This document shows positions 41,866-49,373 of a stretch of 49,373 nucleotides of DNA, in pieces. Position numbers and translations under genes: made by a program. Position 1 is the stretch's first letter, and each line of letters begins with the position of its first letter. The stretch comes from Caulobacterales bacterium (GTDB taxonomy: Bacteria; Pseudomonadota; Alphaproteobacteria; Caulobacterales; Aquidulcibacteraceae), in assembly GCA_017303355.1 (NCBI GenBank), contig JAFLCU010000020.1:1-49373 (forward strand), read 5' to 3'. The notes beneath the pieces were generated by a model. It made no database searches, was not told where the DNA came from, and saw only the letters and a list, made by a program, of their open reading frames with translations.

Positions 41866-43053
41866 ATGGGATCGGACGCGAACAAGGTTTGGACGCATAT
41901 CACCATCGTCTTCGTCGCCGGCAGCTTGGCGACGGCGCTGGTGCCGCTGACCGTGCCGATCATCGGTACGATCTCGCAGGAATTCGGCGTGGACCGGTCG
42001 AGCTTGGGCTGGGTGGTTTCATTCCCAACCCTGGTGTGCGCGCTGGGCGCGCTCGCATGCGGCTTCCTCGTCGATCGTGTCGGCGATGTGCGTTTGCTAT
42101 TGACGGGTGTGGTGCTGGTGATCTTGGGGGATTTGGGCGTGAGTTTCGCCCAGGATCTCAATTGGCTTTATGCGGCGCGCTTCTTTCAGGGCTTTGGCTA
42201 TGTGTGCTTGAGCGTCGCTGGGCCCGCTTTCATTCAGCGCACGACGACGGGCGATCGCCGGCGCGCGGCGATGGCGTTTTGGGCCGCGCATACGCCGCTT
42301 GGTTTCGCCGTCGCGGTCTATTTCGGCGCGCAATTGATTGCAGCGGATATGTCTTGGCGGTTCAGCTTTATTGGTCATGCCGCGGTCGCCTTGGTCATAG
42401 GCCTTACCCTGTTTGCATTGAACAGTGCGCGCTCGGAGGCGGATTTGAAGCGGTCCGCTGGCGCGTTGAAGGTGCTGACGAGCGTGCGGCCATACGCTGT
42501 CGCGATCGGCGCCGGCGCCACCGGCATGCTGCAAGTGGGCGTGATGGTGCTGCTGCCGCATTTGTTGCAGGAGGGGCGTGGCTTCACCGGGCCGGAATGG
42601 GCGCTGGTGATCGTGGCGGCGATGGCCGTGAACTGGATCGGCGCCATGGCGATTGTGACGACGAAGCTGCGCAACGCACCCGCGGTGGCGCTGCCGATCA
42701 GTGCGGCGTGCGCGGCCGCGCTCAGCTTTGTGATTGTATCGGAAGTGACCGCAGACCTAACGCTTGCGCTCGCTTGTGTAATGGCGTTCACGCTGACGAT
42801 CGGAGCGGCGAACGCGCTGGTGTGGTCGCTCATTCAAGCCGCCGCGCCTTCGACGGATGCGGCAGGCGCGACGGCGGGCCTGATCACGCAGGGGTCGTTC
42901 CTTGGCGTGTTGATCAGTCCGCCAACCTTCTTCTGGCTCGAACACGAAGGCAATCCGGCGCTGATGGCGGCTCTTGCGGTGGTGTTGCTGGTGCTGATGT
43001 GTGTGCCGCTGATCGCGCTGCCGCGTGCGGGCGCGCCTGTGCCGGCGCACTAG
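41866..43053 (+). CDS. MFS transporter
   Basis: The 395-residue permease has about 12 membrane helices with FLVDRVGDVRLLLTGV as the loop 2-3 motif and QGFGYVCLSVAGPAFIQRTT in helix 4-5. The pattern fits CynX/NimT or general drug:proton-type MFS importers and exporters; I cannot assign the substrate. GGAG is correctly placed ahead of the ATG. A strong terminator follows. It is the last forward gene before a convergent catabolic operon. Confidence 0.9.
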   Translation: MGSDANKVWTHITIVFVAGSLATALVPLTVPIIGTISQEFGVDRSSLGWVVSFPTLVCALGALACGFLVDRVGDVRLLLTGVVLVILGDLGVSFAQDLNWLYAARFFQGFGYVCLSVAGPAFIQRTTTGDRRRAAMAFWAAHTPLGFAVAVYFGAQLIAADMSWRFSFIGHAAVALVIGLTLFALNSARSEADLKRSAGALKVLTSVRPYAVAIGAGATGMLQVGVMVLLPHLLQEGRGFTGPEWALVIVAAMAVNWIGAMAIVTTKLRNAPAVALPISAACAAALSFVIVSEVTADLTLALACVMAFTLTIGAANALVWSLIQAAAPSTDAAGATAGLITQGSFLGVLISPPTFFWLEHEGNPALMAALAVVLLVLMCVPLIALPRAGAPVPAH

Positions 43054-43062
43054 AGAAAGGGG

Positions 43063-43096
43063 CGGGGCTCGGTATTCACCGAGCCCCGTTTTATTT
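43063..43096. terminator. Strong bidirectional intrinsic terminator
   Basis: CGGGGCTCGGT (43063-43073) pairs perfectly with ACCGAGCCCCG (43078-43088) over an ATTC loop, followed by TTTTATTT. It lies between the convergent MFS gene and the aldolase gene and may serve both. Confidence 0.92.
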
Positions 43097-43951
43097 GCGC
43101 CCGCTCAGCGCAAGGCCCTTGTTCAGCGCGCTGAAATCGCGGCGTGGAAAGGTCATCAAAAAGCGATAGCCATCCTCGATCACGGCCGCGACATTGCTGG
43201 CGTCGACGTGCGGGTGACCGACGGGCACGTCATATGCTTTAGCGACTTCGACGGCGTGCTTCATCAAGCGCAGGCATTCGGGATGATCATATTGACGCGG
43301 TGCGCCCAGCTCCTGGGTCAGATCGCCTTCGCCGATCAGAATGCAGCCTATGCCTGGCACGTCCCGCAGAATGGCTTCGAGGTTGTCGAACGCCTTTACG
43401 TCTTCAATCATCAGAATGACGAGGATTTCGCCGTCGGGCGCGAGCGGCCAAACATCAGCCTTCTTGTAGTAGGCTTGTTGGCTCAAGCCCCAATAGCGCG
43501 CCGCCGCCATCGGCGCATCGCCGCGCAGGCCGACGGGTTCGTGGCGCTCGACGCCCGGGAGCGTCGGATAGCGGCACGCGGCGACGGCGTTATAGGCCTG
43601 CTCCGGCGTCGTGATGCGCGGCCAGACGATTCCATAGGCGCCGAGATCGAGCGCTTGCTTGGCGAACCATTGGTTCATCTCGCTGCCGCTCGGCGGAATG
43701 CGCACGATCGGCGTCACTTTGTTGGCAAGGCCGTTCATGGCGATCTGCTCGCGCAGCAGCATGAATTGCATCGCCTCGCGCAACGCGCGGATGTCCCACG
43801 GATTGTGTTCGAGTTCGAACACGACGCCGTCATTGTCCGATTGCGCGAAGGTGACGGCTTGCTCCACCTCCGCCTGGATGAACGTGGTGAAGGCAATGCG
43901 CTGGCCCGAGGTGAGCGCGCGAATGACGGAATTGAGGCGGATGTCGCTCAT
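43091..43951 (-). CDS. HpcH/HpaI-family aldolase
   Basis: The 286-residue protein belongs to the class II pyruvate aldolase family of HpcH and GarL. Signature segments are FELEHNPWDI, VRIPPSGSEM, YGIVWPRI, the metal-binding Glu in LMIEDVKAFDNLEAIL, and GEGDLTQELGAP with its Asp. These enzymes split 4-hydroxy-2-oxo acids from meta-cleavage of aromatics into pyruvate and an aldehyde. That fits the extradiol-type dioxygenase at the right end. The ATG overlaps the propeller gene stop by one base (TGATG). It is the last gene of the reverse operon 47382-43091. Confidence 0.9.
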   Translation of the reverse strand: MSDIRLNSVIRALTSGQRIAFTTFIQAEVEQAVTFAQSDNDGVVFELEHNPWDIRALREAMQFMLLREQIAMNGLANKVTPIVRIPPSGSEMNQWFAKQALDLGAYGIVWPRITTPEQAYNAVAACRYPTLPGVERHEPVGLRGDAPMAAARYWGLSQQAYYKKADVWPLAPDGEILVILMIEDVKAFDNLEAILRDVPGIGCILIGEGDLTQELGAPRQYDHPECLRLMKHAVEVAKAYDVPVGHPHVDASNVAAVIEDGYRFLMTFPRRDFSALNKGLALSGRK

Positions 43952-44988
43952 CAGAGCACCGTGCCGCAGAAGGCGTCGCCGGCATTGGTGGGAAGCTGCT
44001 CTTCCTTCCAACTCGCGCAATCGTCGAGCGTGTAGAACACTTGGCCGTGGCGCGTGACGGAGACGATCTTGCCCGGTTCGGAGACATGCTGGCCGAAGCC
44101 CATGATGGTGCTGCGGACATCCATGTCCGGATCGGCGCGTTCCCATGTTTTGCCGAGATCGTTCGAGCGGAACATGGCCCCACGCTCGCTGCGGGAGGAG
44201 ATCGAGAAGCAGGCGTAGATCTTGCTGGGGTCTCGCGGGCTTACACGCATATCGCGCGTGTATTTGAAAGGCGCCTGTTTGCCGACTTCGAGGTCGCGCA
44301 TGGTCTTGCCCAGATCGCCGCTTTCGAACACCCCCATGCGGCAGATGTAATAGACGCTGTCCGGCGTCGCGGCGGAGGTCACGACGGCGTGGGCGTCGTA
44401 CATGCCTTCGGTGTCGTCATCGGTGAGTTCGGTGTTCTTCAGGTGCGGTTGCTTGGAGAGGTAGTCGATGCCCTCGTTGGCGCGCTTCCATGTCTTGCCG
44501 CCGTCCGTGCTTGCGAACATGCCTTGGATTTCGGCGGCGCCGTACATGATCTTCTTGTTGGCGGGGTGGAACGCGAGCTTCATCATCCGCGAGGCGCCGA
44601 ACTTGATTTGATAGCGCTCCGTGTCGTCGCATTCAGACTTGGCCCATGTCTTGCCGCCGTCCTCGGAACGCATGACGCCGGGCGGCGACGTGCCCGCGAA
44701 CATCCGCGCGGGATTTTCAGGATCGATAAGGAAGCTCCAATATTGAACGTCGTCGGGCGCAGCGAGCTTGGTCCAGGTGGCGCCGGCGTCGTCGGAAACG
44801 AACAAGCCCTTGCGCGCGGCGACATAGACTGTGTCGGGCTTAGTCGGGTGCGGGGTGATGGCTTGCACGGCGACATCGTCGCTGAGGCTGGCGGGCCTCT
44901 CCCAGCCTCGGCCGGCTTCGAAGCGATAGAGTGAGCCAATCGAGTCCGGACGGGTGACTGCGGTTCCAACCAAGATGACGCCGCGCAT
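43951..44988 (-). CDS. BNR/Asp-box beta-propeller protein (sialidase/VPS10-like fold)
   Basis: The 345-residue protein consists of repeated BNR/Asp-box units: SDDAGATWTKL, SEDGGKTWAKS, STDGGKTWKRA and SNDLGKTWERA, each closing a blade of a six- or seven-bladed propeller. No signal peptide is visible with the ATG at 44988 (GGGGAG upstream), so it appears cytosolic. Lactonase-like or binding roles are possible; no catalytic residue set is recognised. It is translationally coupled to the aldolase and belongs to an operon with the permease and amidohydrolase, so a step in the same pathway, perhaps lactone hydrolysis, is inferred. Confidence 0.82.
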   Translation of the reverse strand: MRGVILVGTAVTRPDSIGSLYRFEAGRGWERPASLSDDVAVQAITPHPTKPDTVYVAARKGLFVSDDAGATWTKLAAPDDVQYWSFLIDPENPARMFAGTSPPGVMRSEDGGKTWAKSECDDTERYQIKFGASRMMKLAFHPANKKIMYGAAEIQGMFASTDGGKTWKRANEGIDYLSKQPHLKNTELTDDDTEGMYDAHAVVTSAATPDSVYYICRMGVFESGDLGKTMRDLEVGKQAPFKYTRDMRVSPRDPSKIYACFSISSRSERGAMFRSNDLGKTWERADPDMDVRSTIMGFGQHVSEPGKIVSVTRHGQVFYTLDDCASWKEEQLPTNAGDAFCGTVL

Positions 44989-45098
44989 GGATCGTCTCCC
45001 CATTGTTTGCGTGAGTGCGAATTTGGTAACGCCGCGCTTGCGCCGTCGCTTATTTGGAAAGCGGCGGCGGCCATAGAAATTGGCTTGGGCGGAAGCGC

Positions 45099-46499
45099 TT
45101 AGGCGCTCGACTTGTTGTCGATTTCCTCGAACGTCTTGCCGCGCGTCTCGCGGGCGACGAAGACATAAAACAGAGCGGCGACGCCAAACATGATTGCGAG
45201 GTAGCCGAACGCCGGCACGATGGAATCCACGGTCGCGGCTGGCCGGATCATGTTGGTCGAGCCGACGGCGACCGCGAGGCCAAGCGGACCCATGATCTTG
45301 CCGATGCCGCCGATGCCGTAATTGATGCCCGAGCCGCGCCCGCGCAGCTTCGAGGGCCAGAGTTCTGAAGTGTAGAGCGCAAGCACGGCGAAGCTGGAAT
45401 CCGCCAGCACGAGTGCGGCGCCAAACGGCAGCCAGAACATTTCACGGCTCAGCAAATCGCCGTGCGCGACCAGGGCGGCGAGCACCAGGCAAATCGCGGC
45501 GGCGGCGGCGGAGAAAGCGCCACAGGTGCGGCGGCCGACAGCATCGGCAAGGAGGCCCGTAAGAAAGCGCGAGCAAAGGCCGGCGATGCTGATGCCGAGC
45601 ATGACTTTGGAGGCTTCGCTGCTTTCCAAATGCAGCACTTGCCCGATCAAGGTCGGCGCCCAGAGCACCGCGCCGTAGAAGCCGGTGACGACGCAATAAT
45701 TCACGACCGTGCCGACAATCAGGCTGCGCGGCAGCTTGAACACCTCGCCCCAGCCCGGCTGCTTCTCAACTTTCGAATAAGCTTGCACGATCGGTTCGAT
45801 GTCGGCGTTTTCGCCGAGCGCCCATCGCAATGCCTTGCGGCCTTGCTCGACATAACCCTTCGCCAACGCCCAGCGCGGCGATTCCGGCATCAGGTAGAAG
45901 GCGAGGATGCCGGCCAAGGCGGGTAGGACGCCGAGTGCGAACATGCCGCGCCAGCCGAGGATCGGCATGAGAAACGAGCCGGCGAGCGCGCCGAGCATCA
46001 AGCCGCTGGCGGCCGCGGTCGAGACAATGCCGCTGACCATGCCGCGATTGGCTGCCGGCGCAAATTCCTGCACCAGCATGATGAAAAGGAAGAAGCCGCC
46101 CGCGCCGAAGCCAAGGATGGTGCGCACGATGGCGAGGAACACCCAATCGCCAGAAGGCGTGAAAGCGAGCGCGATGCTGGAGAGCGAGCAAATCAGGATC
46201 GTGATGAGAAAGGCCTTCTTGCGGCCGATCGAGTCGGCGATATGGCCCCAGGTGAGCGCACCGAAGATCGCGCCGACGCCGGATGCAAGCAGGATGGCGG
46301 CGGAGACGCCATAGCTCAGGCCCCACGGTCCGGTGATGTCCGCCAGCACGAAGCCGATCAGATAGAGATCCATCGTCTCCAGCATGCCGGCGAGCGCACA
46401 GCACCAGAGAACCTTCCACTGATTGCCTGTCAGATTGATGCCGCCTCGCGCTTGCGTGGGCGTTGGAGTGCCAGCAATGGCTTGATCGCTATGCGCCAT
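45099..46499 (-). CDS. MFS transporter, aromatic acid:H+ symporter (AAHS)-like
   Basis: The 466-residue permease has 12 predicted helices. Helix 1 carries the AAHS-type acidic motif METMDLYLIGFVL. The loop motif GHIADSIGRKKAFLITI follows, and PESPRWALAKGYVEQGRKAL in the central loop resembles the AAHS and sugar-porter families. ELWPSKLRGRGSG in the second half is also typical. AAHS members import benzoate-like or protocatechuate-like acids. That suits its position between an amidohydrolase gene (22 bases upstream) and the aldolase. Confidence 0.92.
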   Translation of the reverse strand: MAHSDQAIAGTPTPTQARGGINLTGNQWKVLWCCALAGMLETMDLYLIGFVLADITGPWGLSYGVSAAILLASGVGAIFGALTWGHIADSIGRKKAFLITILICSLSSIALAFTPSGDWVFLAIVRTILGFGAGGFFLFIMLVQEFAPAANRGMVSGIVSTAAASGLMLGALAGSFLMPILGWRGMFALGVLPALAGILAFYLMPESPRWALAKGYVEQGRKALRWALGENADIEPIVQAYSKVEKQPGWGEVFKLPRSLIVGTVVNYCVVTGFYGAVLWAPTLIGQVLHLESSEASKVMLGISIAGLCSRFLTGLLADAVGRRTCGAFSAAAAAICLVLAALVAHGDLLSREMFWLPFGAALVLADSSFAVLALYTSELWPSKLRGRGSGINYGIGGIGKIMGPLGLAVAVGSTNMIRPAATVDSIVPAFGYLAIMFGVAALFYVFVARETRGKTFEEIDNKSSA

Positions 46500-46521
46500 A
46501 TCGCGTGTGTTTCCTGCCTGA

Positions 46522-47382
46522 TTATTGTTGTGCCGCGGCGCGCGGTTGCGCGGCGCGTTGCGGCGACCAGTTCAGCCATTTGCACACCGCTTCGCCCATG
46601 ATCAGGCGCTTGTCCGCCGATGTGAGCCACGGAATGCCTTCGGTGATGAAGGTGACGACGTCGCGATACGAACAGGACATGCGCGTAATATCCGACGCCC
46701 AGAAAATGCGCTCCGGCCCAAAGGCTTCGAAAACCTGCCGGAAATAGCCATGCAGCGAAGGATGCGGAAACGCATCGATGGTTGAATAGGTCGGCAGGCC
46801 GCCAGCCTTCACCGAGACATTCGGATAGCGCGCGAGTCGCAGCACTTGCGGCAGATGTTCAAATGCCGCCGCGTTCTTGGCGCCGCGCGGAATGCCGAGA
46901 TGATCGACGCACAGCTTCAAGCCCGGAAAGCGCTGCGCCAAGCGCTCCGCCAGCGGCACGCCGCCCGGCAGCAACAGCATCACGGGAATGTTGGCGGCCG
47001 CCGCCTCGCGCCAGATCCAATCCAAGCCGTCGCCGGCGAGGTGCGCTTGCTTTTCGGCCGAGTTGAAATTCAGGCGCAAGCCGTACATGCCGGGCTGCGT
47101 GAGCCAATTGCGAATGCGTTCGGGATCGGGTGCGGCCATCCAATTTACATCGCCGGTGACGGCGAAGCGATCTGGCGCCGTGCCTGCAGCCTCCAATGAA
47201 GCTTTGTTGCCGCCTGGATCCCAGCCTGGTGGCGCAAGCAGCGCGCAATCGACGCCCGCCTCGCGCATTTCCGCGAGCAACGCGTCGGCGGTGTAAGGTT
47301 CAGGGCGACCGAGCGAATGGTGGGGCGAGGCCTTGCCGGCCGTCCAAATGTGGACCTGGGCGTCGACGATAAGCACTGCCAT
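46522..47382 (-). CDS. Amidohydrolase-2 family hydrolase
   Basis: The 286-residue protein is a TIM-barrel amidohydrolase of the LigI/ACMSD clan. The first metal motif reads VDAQVHIWTAG, a QxH variant of the usual HxH that I know from a subgroup of this family. Later elements are YGLRLNFNS, LKLCVDHLGIPRG with the conserved His, and IFWASDITRM with the conserved Asp. Such enzymes hydrolyse lactones such as 2-pyrone-4,6-dicarboxylate or decarboxylate ring-cleavage products. The ATG at 47382 has only a weak ribosome site. First gene of the reverse operon and divergent from a second family member. Confidence 0.88.
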   Translation of the reverse strand: MAVLIVDAQVHIWTAGKASPHHSLGRPEPYTADALLAEMREAGVDCALLAPPGWDPGGNKASLEAAGTAPDRFAVTGDVNWMAAPDPERIRNWLTQPGMYGLRLNFNSAEKQAHLAGDGLDWIWREAAAANIPVMLLLPGGVPLAERLAQRFPGLKLCVDHLGIPRGAKNAAAFEHLPQVLRLARYPNVSVKAGGLPTYSTIDAFPHPSLHGYFRQVFEAFGPERIFWASDITRMSCSYRDVVTFITEGIPWLTSADKRLIMGEAVCKWLNWSPQRAAQPRAAAQQ

Positions 47383-47607
47383 CCCCGTTTCATGAACGGC
47401 TCGTCGCGAAGCGTGCGCCGCCGGTTCGGTTCTTGGACGGAAGCGTAGGCGCGAAACGCGGCGCTCTATAAGCGGGGCGACCGCAAATCTTATGGCGTCC
47501 GCTGGCTTGTTATGATGCGGCGTAAGCTGAAGTCGTATCTTCGCGCTGCACAATCGACACCAAGATCATGAGCCGCGAACCGCGCCGCTCAACGCGAACG
47601 AAAGATC

Positions 47608-48495
47608 ATGCTTAGAATTATCGACATTCATCCGCACATCATCTCGCCAGATACGTCGCGCTATCCGATCACCCCGCTCGGGGGAAAGCGCTCAAAATGG
47701 TCCGAGGAAAGGCCGTGCGATTTCCCAGGTCTCGTCGCGGAGATGGATGCGGCGGGCATTGAAAAGGCGGCGATCGTCCATTCCTCGACCACGTACGGAT
47801 ACAATGCGGCGTACGTGGCGGACGCCATCGATGCGCATCGTGATCGGTTCGCCGGTGTTTATGCGATTGATGTGCGCGAGCCGGACGCGCCGGATCAAAT
47901 CCGGCATTGGAGCGTTGCGCGCGGTTTGCATGGGCTACGCCTGTTCGCGGCCGGCAGCACTGTGAAGGCTGATCAATCCTGGATCGCCCATGCCGCGACG
48001 CACCGGGCCTGGGCGTGTGCGCAGGATCTGGACGCGCCGGTCGCGCTCTCAATCCGCCAAGATGCGATTCCATATCTCATCGACATTATGACGCGCTTTC
48101 CGAAAGTGCGCATTATCGTCGATCATTTGATGCTTTCCCCGATTGAGGACGGGCCGCCCTATGCGGCGTCTGCGCCGCTGTTTGGGCTGGCGGATTTTCC
48201 GCAGGTCCATATGAAGCTGACGACCAACAATGTCAGACGCGCCAACGATGGCGCGGCGACGGCGGAGAGCTTCTTCGGTAAACTCGTGGCGGCGTTCGGC
48301 TCGGATCACATCGCCTGGGGCTCGAATTTTCCGAACGAGCAGGGCACGCTGAAGCAGCAGGTCGACGAGGCGAAGTCCGCGCTCGCATTTCTACCATTGA
48401 CCGATCAGGCCAACATTTTCTGGAACACAGCCGCCGCGCTTTATCCATCCCTGGCCGATGGCGCGGCGAAGAAATTTGCCGGAGGACTTCAATGA
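47608..48495 (+). CDS. Amidohydrolase-2 family hydrolase
   Basis: The 295-residue protein has a complete HxH motif (IIDIHPHIISPDTSRYP) at the N-terminus, HGLRLFAAGSTV, the His in VRIIVDHLMLSP and IAWGSNFPNE near the end. In the last of these the usual Asp position holds Asn, so one metal ligand or catalytic acid may differ. It is likely a hydrolase or decarboxylase acting on a ring-cleavage product. The stop codon overlaps the next gene's ATG by four bases (ATGA), so it is coupled to the extradiol-type dioxygenase. Confidence 0.88.
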   Translation: MLRIIDIHPHIISPDTSRYPITPLGGKRSKWSEERPCDFPGLVAEMDAAGIEKAAIVHSSTTYGYNAAYVADAIDAHRDRFAGVYAIDVREPDAPDQIRHWSVARGLHGLRLFAAGSTVKADQSWIAHAATHRAWACAQDLDAPVALSIRQDAIPYLIDIMTRFPKVRIIVDHLMLSPIEDGPPYAASAPLFGLADFPQVHMKLTTNNVRRANDGAATAESFFGKLVAAFGSDHIAWGSNFPNEQGTLKQQVDEAKSALAFLPLTDQANIFWNTAAALYPSLADGAAKKFAGGLQ

Positions 48496-49373
48496 GCGCG
48501 CCGGGCATCAAGATCCTCGACATCGCCTACCCGAGGCTGCGCGCGCCGGATCTCGACGCGATGGAAGACTTCCTCACCGAGTTCGGCATGGTCAAAAGCG
48601 CGCGCACGGAGAGCGCGCTTTATATGCGTGGCACGGGGCCAGCGCATCATCTGCATATCACGGAGCTTGGCGAGCCTAGTTTCGTGAGCTTGGCGTATTA
48701 CGCGCGCAGTGAGGATGATCTCCATCGCATCGCCGATCACCCAGATGCGGTGTCTGGCGTGCAGACGCTTGAAGAGCCGGGCGGAGGGCGGCGCGTGCTG
48801 CTCAAGGAGCCAAACAATGGCTTCAACGTCGAGATCGTATATGGCATCGAGCAATTGTCCGAACTGCCCGTCGTATATCGTCATCCAAATTGGGCGCCGG
48901 AGGTGATGGAGACGATCGGCAACGTCGAGCGTCTCAGGTTTGGCCCCGCGCACGTGAAGCGTTTGTCGCACGGTGTTGTGTGCACGCCGCACCTTGCGCC
49001 GACGTTGGCGTGGTTTCGCGACACGCTCGGATTGTTGTGCACCGACGAATTTTACATCGGCGATCGGGAGAACATTATCGGCGGTTTTTACCGCCTCGAT
49101 CATGGCGACGAGCCGGTCGACCATCATGTGCTGAATGTCTATTGGAACAAGTCCAAGAAGGGGCTGCAGCACGCGTCATACGTCGTGGCGGACGTGGAAG
49201 ACCTTCTGATCGGGCACGGGCATTTGAAGCGCCTCAATAAATGGCATCATGAGCGCGGCGTGGGCTATCACCCGCCGGGCGGGCAGATTTTCGATTATTG
49301 GATCAATCAGTTTGGCCAGATGCACGAACTCTATCTGCCGACGCAGCGTTTCACGAGCAAAGACCCGTCGAAC
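48492..49373 (+). CDS. VOC-superfamily extradiol dioxygenase-like protein, partial (C-terminus cut by window edge)
   Basis: At least 294 residues are present and the frame is open at the right edge. Two glyoxalase/VOC repeats are visible. The N-terminal one begins LDIAYPRLRAPDLDAMEDFL. The C-terminal one carries all three iron ligands of type I extradiol dioxygenases in the expected order: His in RLSHGVVCTPHL, His in LQHASYVVADVEDL and Glu in GQMHELYLPT. Such enzymes cleave catechols next to the hydroxyls. GGAGG is well placed ahead of the ATG. Coupling to an amidohydrolase and nearness to an aldolase support an aromatic meta-cleavage pathway. Confidence 0.88.
   Translation, partial: MSAPGIKILDIAYPRLRAPDLDAMEDFLTEFGMVKSARTESALYMRGTGPAHHLHITELGEPSFVSLAYYARSEDDLHRIADHPDAVSGVQTLEEPGGGRRVLLKEPNNGFNVEIVYGIEQLSELPVVYRHPNWAPEVMETIGNVERLRFGPAHVKRLSHGVVCTPHLAPTLAWFRDTLGLLCTDEFYIGDRENIIGGFYRLDHGDEPVDHHVLNVYWNKSKKGLQHASYVVADVEDLLIGHGHLKRLNKWHHERGVGYHPPGGQIFDYWINQFGQMHELYLPTQRFTSKDPSN

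Noticed and set aside
47511..47516. TATGAT as a promoter of the amidohydrolase-dioxygenase pair
   Set aside because: No acceptable minus-35 lies 16-18 bases upstream, and the start codon is about 90 bases away; too weak to list.

Overview
The window is a gene-dense, GC-rich chromosomal segment of an alphaproteobacterium. The dnaG-rpoD pair, a long RpoD non-conserved region rich in Ala and Glu, the many TonB/sulfatase/DUF-type accessory genes and several near-leaderless genes suggest the Caulobacterales/Hyphomonadaceae neighbourhood. That placement is inference; no rRNA or species marker is present. No tRNA, rRNA, insertion sequence, prophage or CRISPR array was recognised. No gene-free stretch exceeds about 235 bases.

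Region 1 (1-13 kb) is mostly housekeeping with small accessory modules. It holds a degenerate TIR-like protein cut by the left edge, a beta-carbonic anhydrase, envelope proteins, a TetR regulator facing a small secreted protein across a 16-bp inverted repeat, and a 2OG-Fe(II) oxygenase. A RelE/ParE toxin pair, a palindromic intergenic element and a HEPN-like orphan follow. Then come rpoD and dnaG, a second ParDE pair, a SIMPL-domain protein and small membrane proteins.

Region 2 (12.6-27.1 kb) is core metabolism with curious insertions: a cysteine synthase-type enzyme, a 2-hydroxyacid dehydrogenase, a DusB-type tRNA dihydrouridine synthase, a TIR-Sel1 protein directly behind carA, and a lipoprotein S9 peptidase that has lost its catalytic Ser and His. 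A nitroreductase, three envelope proteins of unknown role, glpX, a free-methionine-sulfoxide reductase, a DUF2804 protein and a receiver-domain protein without the phospho-acceptor Asp follow. The last of these starts inside a perfect 12-bp inverted repeat.

Region 3 (27.1 kb to the right edge) reads as one catabolic island. It contains a thiolase-crotonase fusion, an SDR, three exported hydrolase-like proteins in one operon (M28-like, type-B carboxylesterase, DUF1254), a GntR/FCD regulator, a TonB-dependent receptor, a sulfatase and three MFS permeases. An HpcH-type aldolase, a beta-propeller protein, two amidohydrolase-2 enzymes and a VOC extradiol-type dioxygenase (cut by the right edge) complete it. 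The logic suggested is outer-membrane import, periplasmic de-esterification or de-sulfation, inner-membrane uptake, ring cleavage, hydrolysis, aldol cleavage and CoA-dependent finishing. The substrate is not evident from sequence.

Recurring themes are catalytically degenerate members of enzyme families (TIR, S9, M28, receiver), several families of intergenic inverted repeats, and small toxin-antitoxin or HEPN modules tucked against essential genes.
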